Below are positions 22,811 to 35,542 of a stretch of 64,000 nt of DNA, piece by piece (within the stretch, counting starts at the first letter, position 1; every line of letters starts with the position of its first letter). The notes below the pieces were generated by a model, which saw only the letters and a list, made by a program, of their open reading frames with translations, was not told the DNA's origin and searched no databases. Source of the DNA: Phoenix dactylifera (lineage: Eukaryota > Streptophyta > Magnoliopsida > Arecales > Arecaceae). The stretch covers positions 3,017,001 through 3,081,000 of the forward strand of contig NW_024067666.1 in NCBI RefSeq assembly GCF_009389715.1. The letters run 5' to 3'. The position numbers were made by a program, and so were the translations under genes.

Positions 22811-24507
22811 TTGAATAATGCATTGTTCCACTATAATAGTCGCTCATCAAAACCATTATTGACCATTAAGTAATTTTTCAAATTTTTAATATCAATATGT
22901 TCAGCAAAATAATAGCTGTTATAAACCCAGGCCATTTGTAATTCATTGGTGGAAAGTCTAGATTCAATAATTTTCCAATCCCAAAAAAAAAGGTCCTGAA
23001 CCTAAACCAAGATTTGAATAAAGACATGATGTCTACATAATAGATCTTACCAAAACCAGCATCGACTCGTATAATAAATGATTGCTATTTATTCAACAAT
23101 GGATGATTTTATTTTTTTCTAATGACTATTGTAAAAGTCACTATAGTAGCATTATAATGAAAATATATTTGAAAATTACAAAATAATGACATTATTTTTT
23201 TAAAACATTCTTTATTCAATAAAATATATAGTTTTTCTGATGGTATTTTTTTTGGAAAATACTATTTTATTTGGTAACAATATAAATATATTTAAAGACC
23301 ATGATATCCCCCCACAACCCGGATTCCTAAAAATAAAATTCAATAGCTATGTTCGGGGTTCTCCAATTGGAGTTGTCAGTAGGATTCCAGTTCAAGACGA
23401 AATGAATGCATTGCAAATTGGGCTGCTCTGCGTCACGCGGTGATTCAATTAGGTGTTAATATTATATAGCTGTAAGGTGATTTGAGACAGCAATTTCATG
23501 AAAAGTGGCACAGCCTTGGTATGCCGATATTCATCACACGCCATTGTTTACCCTAGCAAAATGAAAGTTACACATATAATGTGTGAAAACAATCAATCTA
23601 CATAAAATGTAGCCGGTTTTCTCTGTGCCATTGTGTAACAAAGGATATTGTAGTGGCCAACTGTGAGGATTGTGATTTTGCTGAAGGAACCCAACCACTC
23701 TAGCACACCACAAAAAAAAAATAGCGAAACTTTGGATCAGTCTCCATCACCAAGGTAAGAAGTTTTCAATATCTTGCTGAGACCCTCAATGGGGAAGCAT
23801 ATAGCAGTCCTGATGATTGGCTTGGTACCATTATCCATCTAAATGATCTAGAATTATTCTGAAATTATTATCAGCTAGCCATTGTTGCACTTTTTTTGTA
23901 ACATCATTACATTGAATACAGCTGCAACTTTCACTTCGATCCATGAGGAACTTACAAAACGAAGACAACGACCGTTGCCAAAGAAATACGATGTAAATCA
24001 AAGCTCAAGTCATCCAAGCATGCCTTCCATGTTTCTCACTAAAGCAAGTTCCCAAATCTACACTCAGAGAGAGCCACCAAGGATAAGCAAGAAAGCCTCC
24101 TACTCTCCACAAGTGGCGAAGCAAAGGGCCTACCTTTGCAAAAACAGTTATAGTACTATTGAAATTATGTCAGGAAGCAACTAAAGACGTATTATACCTT
24201 GCAAAATATAAACCAAGCTTCATCATAAGTAAGAACTCCTTGTGTTTACAAGCATTTCCAGGAATGTACTAATATAGAGGCACAAGAAAAAAAACAATAA
24301 CTAATAAGATGGATATATTAGGGCACTAGGACCTTACGGAAGGAGTTTTAGAGATGGATTGTGCAAGGATCACCAAACATTGCCCGTGGTTCATGTGACA
24401 AAAGCCAGATTAAGCCAAGGAAACAGTAACCACTTATATATCTTCAAATCTGAGAAATCTCCATTATACCCCTTTTGATCAACAACATTCTGAGGTGCAG
24501 AGACAAG
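22811..24507. other. Intergenic, downstream of eIF5A
   Basis: AT-rich DNA with no recognisable gene. The part next to 24507 should be the 3' untranslated region of eIF5A. A 100-codon plus-strand open frame at 23882-24184 matches nothing I know, lies antisense to this presumed untranslated region, and is not called. Confidence 0.5.
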
Positions 24508-27500
24508 TTACTTGGGGCCAATATCCTTTAGCGCACAAATCTGTTCCTCACCCATGGCAGTCATCACAGTCACGACCAGATCTTTTCCTTCGGCAAACCC
24601 ATCTTTGATCTATTTTTCAATGGCAAATTGATGTCAGAAGAGAACTTTTAATTTCAGAACAAATATGATTTCTGATGATTTTCATCCCAAAACTGTTAAA
24701 ACATGTTCAAATAATCAAAACTAGTAAACTATAAAAATTCAAACAAAAATGCAAAACTAGTAAACTATAAAAATTCAAACAAAAATGCAAAACTAGTAAA
24801 CTATAAAAATGCAAAACTACTACTTTTTGTCTTTCCTAATAAACATATAGGTTCAGGCAACCAGAAACAGCACAGCAAGTGGCATCTGACTAAAGCAGAA
24901 AAAGAAAGCTTGTCCAACAAAAGAATCTGAAGATAGAGACTACCAGAGTTTAATGGTTATGGAATGCAGCCAGTTGAAATAGAACATGGAACATCACCCA
25001 GATTGTAAATGAAAAACTACAAGCTGAACAATAAAATGACGCTTCAATATAGTGAATTACTTCACTAATCCTGTCATTTGTTTAGCAGTCACATCTGGGT
25101 TAGATGATAAGATGAAGTCATGGCTCAAAATTCAGATTGTTTAGAAGTTACAGGGATGAGGCTCAACTCAACATGCTTCATGTATAACAGAGCCAATTTG
25201 AGCCCAATTCACATATTCTATATTCCAAAATCCATAATCCGTTATTAACTATATTAATTTATTAGCTAATAAGCAGGGTAGACTCCCAGCAACCAGAGAA
25301 TGCAAGGAGTCCTGGCCATTGTATAAATACCCAGGGCGGTCCCCACCATATTATAATCACTTCGGGTGAGATCTTGAGGATGCACCACTAAAGATCCACA
25401 CATATCAAAGTGGAAGGGTATGACACTGAGGCAACAGTCAGGTCATATAATGCAAGCAAGTTAGGTCAGCCTTGTACCAAGTCCTCGAAAAGGGGCATGA
25501 ACAGAAGAACAGTGTAATTTTCTTTTAACTCAAAAGGGGGGAGTATCAACCTTATGGAGTAGTAAGTATACCCCTGCTAGTACTGCCGCAATGATGCATC
25601 ATTGAATGACAATTGTGCAGACCAAGTGCATGGACATTTTCTTTCTACAGACAACAAGCATCTTGTCAGCAAATAGCTTAAACAGCTATGAATTTGCATG
25701 CACCTCTTCCTTTGCACATAAAAAACAAAGGAGTTCATAAATAGCTCAATAAACCTTCCCGCAATTATGGAGGTGTAGACTGGGGGTGACTAGGTGTTTG
25801 AACAATGATCTAATTTATGGCAAATTTGGATGATTCAAGAATTATGAGTTCCACATGATATTATTTTTGAACAAAAAAATTCACAAAACTTATGTGGATT
25901 GTAACTCAACATATTTCTTGCATCCTTGGACCTTGCACCCTTGAACTTGTTTACACATGAACAACTGACCATAATTGAAAATTCTAAGATCTTATTCACA
26001 AGTTCTATATACTCTGGCCATAAACAACTTGCAAGGGCAAGGCAGCATAGACATCACACATCACCAATGTGGTCCTATCAAATAATAAATAGAAAGTGGA
26101 ACCCACAACATACATTAAATATACTAATTATTTTACCATCAATACCAGTACCAAAGAATTATTTCCATAATTCAAATATTGAAAAGATTGAAGCTGAAGA
26201 ATAGTGAAATTTAGATTTCTTTTTATTTTTATGCTGAAATTTGCAACAGTTATGCTTTCATTATATCCTCAAGCTTACTTCCCCAAATTCCCACTCCATA
26301 TTTCTACAATTGAATGAACTGTTTCATGGATTTTCATGTTTCATAAATAACTGTTCCCATATTTCTAAAATTGAATATGCATGACTGACCTGAGTAAGAA
26401 GATTCTCATCAGTTGGGAGTCTAAGATCATCTTTGGTGTTACCATTTTCAGTCAGAAGACTCACCTGCATTTGCAGTCAAGTGTCAAATACATATATGAA
26501 CCAAGCAACCGACACTAAATAACCAAGAAAGAAATTGAGACTTACAAAACCATCTTCGGATATATCAATCAGCTGATAGTCAGTACGAGCGACATGTGGA
26601 ACCTGCAAAAGAAAACCAAACATATTATGATGTCCCATTGAAAAAACAAGCATTCACCTAAGATGGTATTAACAGCAAATTGATGCAAAGATACTAACAT
26701 CGCAATTATGAGACGAGGGCACAATATCCTCAAGCTTTTTTGCAGTGAAGATGTCTATGCCGACAAAGTGGCATTTTGCATGACCATGCTTCCCAGTCTT
26801 TGAGGTTGAAACCTCCACAACCTGGAAATACAGTAACAGAATAATCACTTACGACATCACAAAAATCCAAAAAAAGAAAAATATGGCAGCAGATCACAAA
26901 AATAATGACTACCCCGCACATAAGTACCTTCAAATAGCCTACAGGCAATGCATAAATTTTGCAAGTCTCCCACACAAAACAATAAACAGGCAAAGCACAC
27001 GCACATAATCAAAATATAGGATACATAATATTTAATACATAAAGTTAACAGACAGTCACATGCCTCAAGAGAATATACAACTGATATCCTCTCATACTTC
27101 AAAGAAATATCAGATAGAGCTGAAGGTAGTATTAATAAGGAAATTAGATAGTTCTTTTTCAAATTTTTCTTCAGTTCATTTCAAAATATAAGAGCTGACC
27201 CCAAAGAGCTACGAAAAGGCTAGATTGTTATAGTTATAGTATAGTGACATCCCCATAAACCAGATCCAGCACCACAGCCTCTTGCCCTCCAGATCCAACT
27301 TGGCAATCTCTGCATGGACTTCCCTCACAATAAGCATATAAGGCTCCAAAGAAGACAGCGGTATTTGGACAGATATCAAATATCATAGAGACATACATGA
27401 GCCCAATCACTTGAGTGTGAACTAAAACATTATTGTGGTCCACTATTTATAAAATCAATTCTCAGACCAAAATTAATTATGTTCTAGCCCATAACCAAGT

Positions 27501-28320
27501 ATGCCTCGTTGGGTTTCTAGTTCTCGATTTTTCCCTTGTTCAGCATAATTTTCAAGGGACAATCATATTCGGACAGAATTATTCTCAAGAACAAAGCTCC
27601 AAAATGAACCAAACCAAGTTATAAAGCTCCATGGTTATCAATCCCAATGAACTAAGTTTTGCAAACATCAAATCTGACAGACCAACTAATCCTAAAATTA
27701 TACACAATATTAAATGCATCTAGCATCACACTATTCTACAGATGCAATTAACTGCTAACCACATGCAAGTTGCTTATCTAGGGGGGGGAAATTATAACAG
27801 ATATCATACTCATATACAAGTTGTCCTTTTCCTCAAAACATTTGTCCCGCTTCAACACATACACCTATCAACAAAAGAATTAAAGACTAGAAATGTCACT
27901 CCAACGTATCATCACTAAAATTAGGAGGAATAGAATCAAAACACCCGATCCAGTCAAGCTGCCTAACTAGAAACCCAAACAAAACATATGCAGCCAGCGA
28001 ATGCATGAATTTCACTAAATATTCTCAATATCGGATAAAATTCAAGCTAAACCACAAAGTCCACCATAAAAAGAGAGCGCAAAGAAAGGGCGATAAAAAA
28101 CATCGAATCATCTCAGAAAGCGATTTCGTCTCGAAAAAAGATAGCCGACTCAAAGAAAGCAGAGGACGAAAGAGATCGGATTGAATCGAGAACAAACCTT
28201 ACACGGCCTCCCTTTGATCACTATGTACCCGTTCTTCCTGATCGTCCCAGCCTGCTGAGGGAACGTCTTCGACGCACCTGCATCTGCCTTCGACTCGAAG
28301 TGGTGCTCCTCGTCCGACAT
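24508..28320 (-). CDS. eIF5A: Eukaryotic translation initiation factor 5A (eIF5A), complete
   Basis: The factor binds the ribosome E site and promotes elongation and termination, notably at proline stretches, after a lysine is turned into hypusine. Five coding exons, all phase 0 with GT-AG ends: 28198-28320, 26699-26821, 26546-26602, 26390-26464 and 24508-24609 (stop 24508-24510). Together they give 159 residues, the usual plant length. The N-terminal half has the hypusination loop [15 protein letters not shown], with the modified lysine at residue 52. The C-terminal half has the OB fold from [12 protein letters not shown] to LKDIGPK. A leader intron (28326-28439) precedes the start codon. 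On the minus strand the promoter region has the telo-box AAACCCTA (complement of 28521-28528), known from plant translation genes. No defects. The largest introns are about 1.4 and 1.8 kb. Confidence 0.98.
24717..24830. repeat. 36-bp tandem repeat in last eIF5A intron
   Basis: The unit starting CTAGTAAACTATAAAAATTC recurs at 24721, 24757 and 24793 with an exact 36-bp period; the third copy is incomplete. Copies are nearly identical, so the expansion is recent. AT-rich, non-coding. Confidence 0.9.
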
Positions 28321-28325
28321 GATCC

Positions 28326-28530
28326 CTGAATCGAAGAGAAGTAAACAAGAAGGACAAGGAAAACAGAGATTAGATCAAGAAGAGATCCAAAGATCGGAGA
28401 AGAGGAGAAGAGAGGAGGCACGACAGCGGCGTCGGTTACCTAGTGGCCGTGGAGGGGGGCGATGCGGGAACCGAGGTGATAGGCTCTGAGACGGAGAGTG
28501 CCCGGGATTTGGCCGCGACCTAGGGTTTCA
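28326..28530 (-). promoter_or_regulatory. eIF5A leader with intron and telo-box
   Basis: On the minus strand a leader exon ends at 28440 followed by GTAACC, and the acceptor TTCAG at 28326-28330 joins it five bases before the start codon. The 114-bp leader intron is CT-rich. Upstream, AAACCCTA (complement of 28521-28528) is the telo-box found in plant ribosomal protein and elongation factor promoters. The transcription start itself cannot be fixed from sequence. Confidence 0.6.
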
Positions 28531-28658
28531 ATAAAGCAGGCTGGCTCTTAATATCGCCTCGCGTCCGGCGCATATCGACGGTCGGATTTGAGGTACACGT
28601 GGATGGCTGATCTTGGGAGGCATATTCTCTGCGTCGCAAGTACGCGGCGCAGCGCCGT

Positions 28659-28731
28659 GCACGGCGCCAATCACGACCGTTCATTTCTGCCGGCTTGATT
28701 ATAAAGTGAACGGTCGTGGTTGGCGGCGTGC
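28659..28731. repeat. Imperfect inverted repeat (hairpin-forming)
   Basis: Two arms of about 28-29 bp (28659-28686 and 28703-28731), joined by a roughly 16-bp loop, pair with only a few mismatches. Both arms carry the core ACGACCGTTCA/TGAACGGTCGT and GC-rich ends. It lies between the eIF5A promoter and the NPH3-like remnant. It could be the ends of a tiny MITE or a local inversion duplication. Confidence 0.65.
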
Positions 28732-28949
28732 AAGGCCACCTGGTGCACACCACGTAGGTATGAGTTTTTGGTTATCTGGAATGGGACCCACCGTACTATC
28801 TGAATGGAAGCTCACGTGGCAAACGATGAAGTTCGAAATGGGAGTCTGCTGTCTGCTCCGAGTTTTAGGATCGTCGCGCCGGCAAACGGTGGGAATAATG
28901 GAGCCCGTGAGATGGCCGTTAAACGGTTGACGAGGGGGACGTGGCGGAT

Positions 28950-29463
28950 GCGGAAGCGGCGGCAGCGACGACGCTGAGGTCAGGGAAGATGAAGTTGGAC
29001 TTGGAGTGGACGCCGGAGAAGACCGTGTCCTAGAGGTCTGAGGTGAGGCGGGTGGAAGTGGAGGAGGTCGAAGGGGAGCCTCGAAAACGGTGGAGTGTGA
29101 GGAGGCGGCGATATCCTCGCACACAGTCTTGAGCACGACGGACACGTCGCGCTCGGTGGTCAACTGCTGGAACACCTGCAGCACGACGAACTTCACCAGG
29201 AGCCCGGCGTCGAGTGCCGCCTCCATGAGGTACGCGTCCGCCAGCTTCGCCACCTTGGCCAGCGCCGCGGCCCCACTCCTTGCCATCGCCGCCAGGACCT
29301 CCTCCGCCCCGACGAACCGCTGCACCAACCTCAGCATCAGCCCCACATTCATCAAGAAGCGACCATCAAGGCCGCGCCCGCCAATCGCCCTCCTCCTCCT
29401 TTCCTTGCCTGTACATTTCCTTTTTCGCCATGTCTTCACACCATCCATGCTACGTCGTCCCAT
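28950..29463 (-). pseudogene. Remnant resembling an NPH3-domain (BTB/NPH3) protein
   Basis: The minus-strand frame from 29463 contains FLMNVGLMLRLVQRFVGAEE and then AKVAKLADAYLMEAALDAG. This order recalls the middle of the NPH3 domain in phototropism/auxin adaptor proteins, where a DV-LV-RL-FL segment precedes VAKLVDAYLAE-ALD. The expected continuation (LP--AR--DDGLYRA) is missing. The frame instead runs into VFQQLTTERDVSVVLKTVCEDIAASS and then a proline/serine-rich stretch that looks like translation in a wrong frame. No BTB domain is present. The DNA is strongly GC-rich compared with its surroundings, as for grass- or palm-type single-exon genes. I judge it a truncated, non-functional copy; the family call is tentative. 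Confidence 0.4.
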
Positions 29464-29469
29464 GATCCT

Positions 29470-30334
29470 TTGGAGGAAAGATTTAGTAGAAGCGATAGAA
29501 GATCACTATCAGTAATCAGTATATCATCAGCATACCCAAAGTGTTGTTGCTCTTGGATTTGAGGGTAAAGAGTAAATAATCTACAATTGATTGAGTGAAA
29601 CCAGCCTTAGCTTGTACGCACACATCCATCATTCCTAATTCCAATTCCCAATGTTAGAGAGAGCTGGGTAGGAGGAGAGCTCCAGATCGGTTCAGGTCGT
29701 TTCAAGGAGGGTGGACTGGGGCTCTAGAATAGCAGGGAAATGAGTCCGCGTATGGCAATTGCTTCGAGCTACGAAGGGGATGGAGAGCTCGGGTGCAATG
29801 ATGAGTTTGATTTGTTTTGGGGTGAGCAGTTTAGAGGTAAGGGCTTTTGGTCCATTGCTTTCATGAATTCTCTTGCTGCTTCGATCAAATTATGACAGTA
29901 CAAAGATATCCTTCCCGTCCTGGAAGGTGCTTGAATCCATTGCATGGGCATGATGTTATAGGCACAATTTAGATTCGTTAAAAATTTATGACGAAAAGCC
30001 TAGATAGCGAACCCCTTCATGCATTCTTCACCAATGAATCCGTTGCAGATATTGATGTGATGCCGTATGAGGTACGGTCTCTCTTTGACATAAATTAATT
30101 TATGGTAAACACCAAAGTTTCTACGGCTAACTAAGCTTCAAACGTTATAGTTTGCCCTTTGTTTGACCAAACAATGCAGCATATATCGTAAAATGTACAG
30201 AGTTTTTTACTGAAGGCAGTAATAGAGGCCCAAATTAGGACTGAAGAACATGTACACCAGCATTCCATGACTATATTTACCTCTCAATTGACTCTCAAGT
30301 AAAATTCCTGTTCCTAATTCTCTCTATGAAATCA
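29470..30334. other. Intergenic, downstream of the DUF863 gene
   Basis: AT-rich, without recognisable genes. The part nearest 30334 should be the 3' untranslated region of the DUF863 gene on the minus strand. Confidence 0.5.
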
Positions 30335-33300
30335 TTAATGTGAATATGGAACAGTTAGAGGAGAAGAGACATTACCAGGTGGACATCTTGGTCGACGGCA
30401 CCGCCTTGTTGTCCTTCCCCACCCTATCATATTTCTCCCATCAACTTCCAGATCAGTGTTAATGGGATCCACTGGTGGGGAACTGATCTGAGTGTCTGAT
30501 AGGGTGACAACAAAACTTCTAGGCTGCCTCCTTCCCTTTGCTTGGGAATGCAGGCCATTCCGACCAGCGTCCCTTCTTGTTAAGCCTGTCTTCCAAGACT
30601 TGCCTGATGCTTTCATCAGTCCTCCAATAGTTTGAAGGTCCTCTGCTACTTCATGCCTTGACAGTGATGCAAGGCCTGGTAGAATATCTTTCTGAAAGTC
30701 CCTTTTCTGCCGCCGCCTTCTTGCCTGGCCTCTCCGAGGCCTCATCAGAAGCAGCGAAGCGGCACCAGTTTCTCCTTCCTTTCTATTCTCAAACTCTTTT
30801 GGCTTACAGCAGCAATTGTCCACCTTAATTTCTTTGAGCTTCAGTGTCATAGCCTCGAAGGAATCCAATCCGTTATCATCTGAAGATTCATATCTACCAT
30901 CTCCACCACTCCTTGGAACTCCTTTGTCTGCATTGGATGAAACCACCTGTGCAAGCCAAAACAAGGTATTCCATTGACCGGGAGGCAATGGATGACATGT
31001 GATTTCCTCTAAATGGCTATATATATCCACTGACATAGCAACAATATTCTCTGCTGCCTCCCTTACAAACTTGTCATGAGAGCATTCTGTTTGTTGCGAA
31101 CCATCTGTTTTGCTCGGTGGCGTAGATCTGTGATGGGACAATATATTCCCCTCTTCCTGCGAAATTGGTGCTTCCAAATTGTTCTCAGAAGCGACTTTTT
31201 CAGAAACTCTTTGTACCGGGAGTGGCAGTGGACCAGCTGCCTCACTTTTAGGTGAGAACTCTGATAGCCTTGGGTCATCCATACAAGTTAGTTCAGCATT
31301 TAGATTGATGTGGTCCCTAAAACTCATACTAATGTTTTCAGACCACTTTTCCGTGATTGAACTCCCTATGGAGATTGGTTTCTCAGAACTGCGCTCCTTC
31401 ATGTCACAGGTCAAGTCAGTGAACCGTATGTCTTTCTCAATGCACATGCTTTCATCAGTCAAAGAGCATTCCTGGCGTGAAACAGCACCCTGCTGAACCT
31501 TCTCAAGAATAGGAAAGCCAAGAATTCTTCGACTGCTAAAATCATCAGAAATCTCATTCTTCTGCACACTAATCTCCATGTCCTGCAAAATTGACGTAGA
31601 ACCCTGAGGATTACAGAGACTTAGACCAGATTCCTTATCTTGTTTCCTATCAGATTTTGGAGCCACAATATGGGAACTGGACATCAGCTGAGAATGACCA
31701 TGTGTGAAGCCCAACTCCATCTGAGATGCATGTTTTTCCAAGTCAATAGATTCATCACAGGCTGGTTTCTTACTGAGCCAAGAGATTCCTTTCGAGGACT
31801 CCTCAAATTTCTGCTCTAGATTACATACCACTACATGCTGTTGGGCGGTAAGATCAGTTTGAATTCCATCTGGAAGTGCTGGGTTCAGATTTACATCTTT
31901 TGGTGACTTCACATCTGTGCATTGCAAATCCTTAGAACACTTTTGGGGTCCGTGACCTATGGAGTTTCCATAAGCTGAACCATCGCCAGTATCATTCTGG
32001 TTTGGCTTACCAAAAGTGATTGATGGTAGCTGTAAACATGGTGCACATTTAGAATCCAGCCCAAAATCATCAAGTGATCTATTTAGATAAGGGGATGCCT
32101 CGCTTCCAACTCTTGGGCGTGAATTTGAATCCCTACTGGTTTGCCATTTTTCACGATCAGTGCCTATGTTCTTAATAGTTACATTGGATATCCTGTTCTG
32201 CATACTCAGAGTTGTTGAGCCGTTAAAGCATGGAGGTGCTCGAACTGCAACCGGAATGTGGTTTATGCAGTTCACAGGCTTTGTCCAAGATGAAACCAGG
32301 GAAGGTGCAGTAGTGGAGTCCGTCTGAGGAAGAATTGAGAAAGAAGGCATTGAAGGAAATATCTCTGCTGAACTTTTTGAGGTGGCAAGATGAGTACTTC
32401 CAGAGGTTTCAATACCATAAGTTGGCCTTTGTCTGAACCATGTATCTGTTTTATTTTGCTGTGGTAAAACAATTCCATGTGAATTCTTAAGCTTCAGGTG
32501 TATGGTGTCAGATGACATGAGGAATTTATCATCGGAGAGACTTGGACTGAAAAAAACTGTGCTGCTCCTTCTTTGCCCTGTGAAATTAATTGTCGGAAAA
32601 ACAAAGATGAAAAAGATAGAAACTCACATATAGAGCACAAAGTATCAACAGAAAAGAAATAAAGATAAGAGTCTACTTATGCGCTACCCTAAGATTTAGA
32701 CAAAAAAAAAAAAAAGAATAAAAGAGAGAGAGAGGGAACCATATTCACTGAGAAAAACAAAGTGTCTGGCAGAATTGAATGTGAAGCTACAGGTCATTAA
32801 TCTTCAGAGTGGTTTTCAAAATAACAACGCAACAAATGTGCACAAAGATGAACATCCCACAGCTAAAATTTCCCTACTGGTTGAACCACTGCGGTTCAAA
32901 ATATATACCCCACTTGATACGAGTCACATTTATATATAAAACCAGTGGATGTAACAACTTACTTTTCTTCTTCAAATCTGCATGTTCATGAACTTCACAA
33001 AGCCAAAAAATAAATGTAAAACAATAAGTGGCAATATATTAAGCATTGATCTCGTCATGTATCAAGGCAGTAGTTGGTAACAAACCCCAACCCTCCTTCC
33101 ATGTGAACCTACAACAAGCAGTTGGCACATACAGTGGTACTGACTGATGCAAACTGTAGTGGAGCATGAAGGGCCAACATGGCCGGATACATGGCAACAC
33201 AAGGACCAATATGGTCGGATACATGGCAACACTAGGACCAATATGGTCAGATACATAGCAACACCATTTAGCATGGTGATACTAAGACATAACTGAAAAG

Positions 33301-35495
33301 GGTCCTCATTCACTCTTTAGAAACTACTTCTACAATCATTCTATCAAAAAATTTAGTAGATTCAAATACAAAAAGAAGACATTCTGAAATAGGGATCGAC
33401 CAGAGACTCAAAGAACCAAGACATGGTTCTAATAAACTTTATCATTTAGGTTTACGTTAAAGTGGTAGTTTCATTTTTTTTTTATGTTCCATCAATAAAC
33501 CAATCAATATTATACCTACCTAAAGAAAAAAAAAAGACTAAGAAAACTCAGCTAATATACTGATATCGTACTCACTTATCTCTTGGGATATACTGGTTTA
33601 TATCTCCAGGATAATAACGGCTGAAATTATGTACATACAATGTTAGTGAGTGTGCAATATCAGTGCGGACTGTTATCTCGACGGAGATCTCAGTTGAGAT
33701 GAAAAATTTTGGTTGATGCAAGTGAAATGAATGCACTCTGTACCCTTTGCAACATTGATTACAGAAAACAGATCAATCATGCCATGCTCTACATTTGTAA
33801 ATCATTGAATCACCCTTTAGGGTCTAAGAGAATTCAGATGATAATATATATATATATATATATATATATAGCCAAAAATAAGAGAATTGTCACTTCTGAT
33901 GAAATGCATTTATCCAGGACATGTTTAGAAAGGGAACTACAAAAGTGATAATGATCTGGACCAAGGTACGCTGAACCGGTTCGGCAGACCATGATCTGGA
34001 CCATTTCAAGATTAACATCAATGGAAAAAATAAATAAACTAAAGGCATTATTTTGACACCTAACTTCCCCAAAACAGGTCAGCAAGATCTCACCACTTTC
34101 ACTATTGAAGAATGGCCATTCCTGTCTTATTTCCTCTTTATCTGCAAGCAAGAAGTTTGAACTAGACCCTTCATCACCATGCCTGTCTTTAGAGAAAGCA
34201 CCATGTAGGCCTAGGACATTTGTGTTGAATCTTGTTGACAACTGATGACCTTGATTCTTTTCACTGTTAGTTCTCAGGCCAAGAAAATGAGTGGAAGTTG
34301 AATTTGCTTCTCCTCCTTCAAACCATATATCTTTTATAGGTTTATGCAAATCAGCCAAGCTGTGAGCTGACAAACTATTTTGTGTCCATGAATCTGGTAC
34401 CATGTTGTCCTTTTTGCAATTAAGACCCTCGCTAGTGCCTAAAGTAAGCTTTAGATCATTCTCAGGATCAGAGCCGAAAGTTCTTCCAGGCGGAACTGTA
34501 ACTCTAGATGATGAATCAGCAAAACTTTTCTTTCCTGATCTTTCAGAATCTTCACCATCAATATATACATCTGCTGGAAGTTGTAGGTTCAACATTCTCC
34601 TAGGAAATTTCTGAAGCTTAGAGTCGAGCAATTCACCATCTTTGATAGAGACTCCATTTTTTATTGAAATAGGACCAGATTGCAGATTACTCTCCTTCAG
34701 AAAGCTTAAGGAGGACCTTATGCCATCAGTGCTTGCAAAAGGTGCTCTGTCATAACTGGTGTTCGCTACAGGCAGGTGAGACATCTGCCATATCTTTTTG
34801 GTGCCTTCACATGGCATTTGAGATGAAAAAGAATTTGATTGAGATGTAACAGATGGTACAGAGTTTCTGTACAACCCATCCTTTTGATGCTCATCCATCA
34901 GGTCCCTCTGTATTCTATAAAGACGGTGCAGTTCATAGACCTAGATTACAGAACAAGACTGCAATTTCAGTGACGGCAAACTTATTGAACAACTAATTCA
35001 TATATTATGAAGAAAAGAAGAAGAGAAACCGAGATTTATGCTTTCTGAATTTTGTTTTCTTTTAGAAAAAGAGCCTATGATGCTTCATGAAGTGCACAGG
35101 AACTTAAAACGAGTAGGAACTTTCAAACTCAGTCATATCATGGTTCAATTGGGTTCAAAACCATTAAGCTTTAACTAAGATGCGACAATCAAGTCATGCT
35201 GCTCAGTCAACAGGGATGACCGGAAAGATAGAAGCTAACAAAATGGAGCATGTTTTTCCACATCAGTAACAAAATCATGGTCTTAAACAATTTAAATTGG
35301 AAGTGTGAATATGCTTACCTGCTTCCTAAATATGGCTTCATGTTCGAGCATCGTCTGCTTTAGCATTTGTTTATCATATTCTGAATATTCATTCACTGGC
35401 CTCAACATGAAACCACTGTAGAGATGTCCACTCAACATATTATCTTCGTAGCACCAAGACCAACTACTGCTTACATTCTCATTAAGATCGCTCAT
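30335..35495 (-). CDS. Plant-specific DUF863 family protein
   Basis: Function unknown in the family; nuclear location is likely from its basic segments. Three exons join cleanly: 35319-35495, 34094-34940 (one base over) and 30335-32577 (two bases first, making a Gly codon). Together they give about 1,088 residues. N-terminal marks are YDKQMLKQTMLEHEAIFRKQ spliced to VYELHRLYRIQRDLMDEHQK, a coiled-coil-like segment shared by the family. A long Ser-rich middle follows. Near residues 950-1010 sits the family core MRPRRGQARRRRQKRDF then DILPGLASLSRHEVAEDL. The tail is basic (TTRRCRRPRCPPGN). Oddity: family members usually start MGTKVQ... some 16 residues earlier. That start exists at 35540-35542 in the same exon but in another frame (see upstream frame). 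I therefore begin at the in-frame ATG 35493-35495. Leader exons probably lie much further upstream, near 42.2-42.7 kb. Confidence 0.9.
33172..33265. repeat. 32-bp tandem repeat in DUF863 intron
   Basis: The word GGATACATGGCAACAC recurs with an exact 32-bp period (33185, 33217, and 33249 with changes), with ACCAATATGGTC between copies. Slightly under three units, in the intron between exons 2 and 3. Confidence 0.85.
33842..33870. repeat. (AT)n microsatellite
   Basis: About 14 AT units in the DUF863 intron. Simple repeat. Confidence 0.9.
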
Positions 35496-35542
35496 GGGAT
35501 GATATCCTGAAGGTAGCTTTTGTACTGTACTTTTGTTCCCAT
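35492..35542 (-). other. Upstream frame MGTKVQYKSYL..., stop overlaps DUF863 start
   Basis: The frame begins MGTKVQYKSYL, which is how many DUF863 proteins begin, and runs 16 codons to a TGA (35492-35494) that overlaps the ATG used by the main frame (ATGA). The exon starts at 35544 after TTGCAG. Just past KSYL the main frame continues as SGYHPMSDLNE, the family's usual next residues. A loss of one or four bases after the Leu codon would explain this, turning the true N-terminus into a short upstream frame. Confidence 0.6.

Noticed and set aside
23882-24184. 100-codon plus-strand open frame downstream of eIF5A
   Set aside because: No recognisable domain and antisense to the presumed eIF5A 3' untranslated region.
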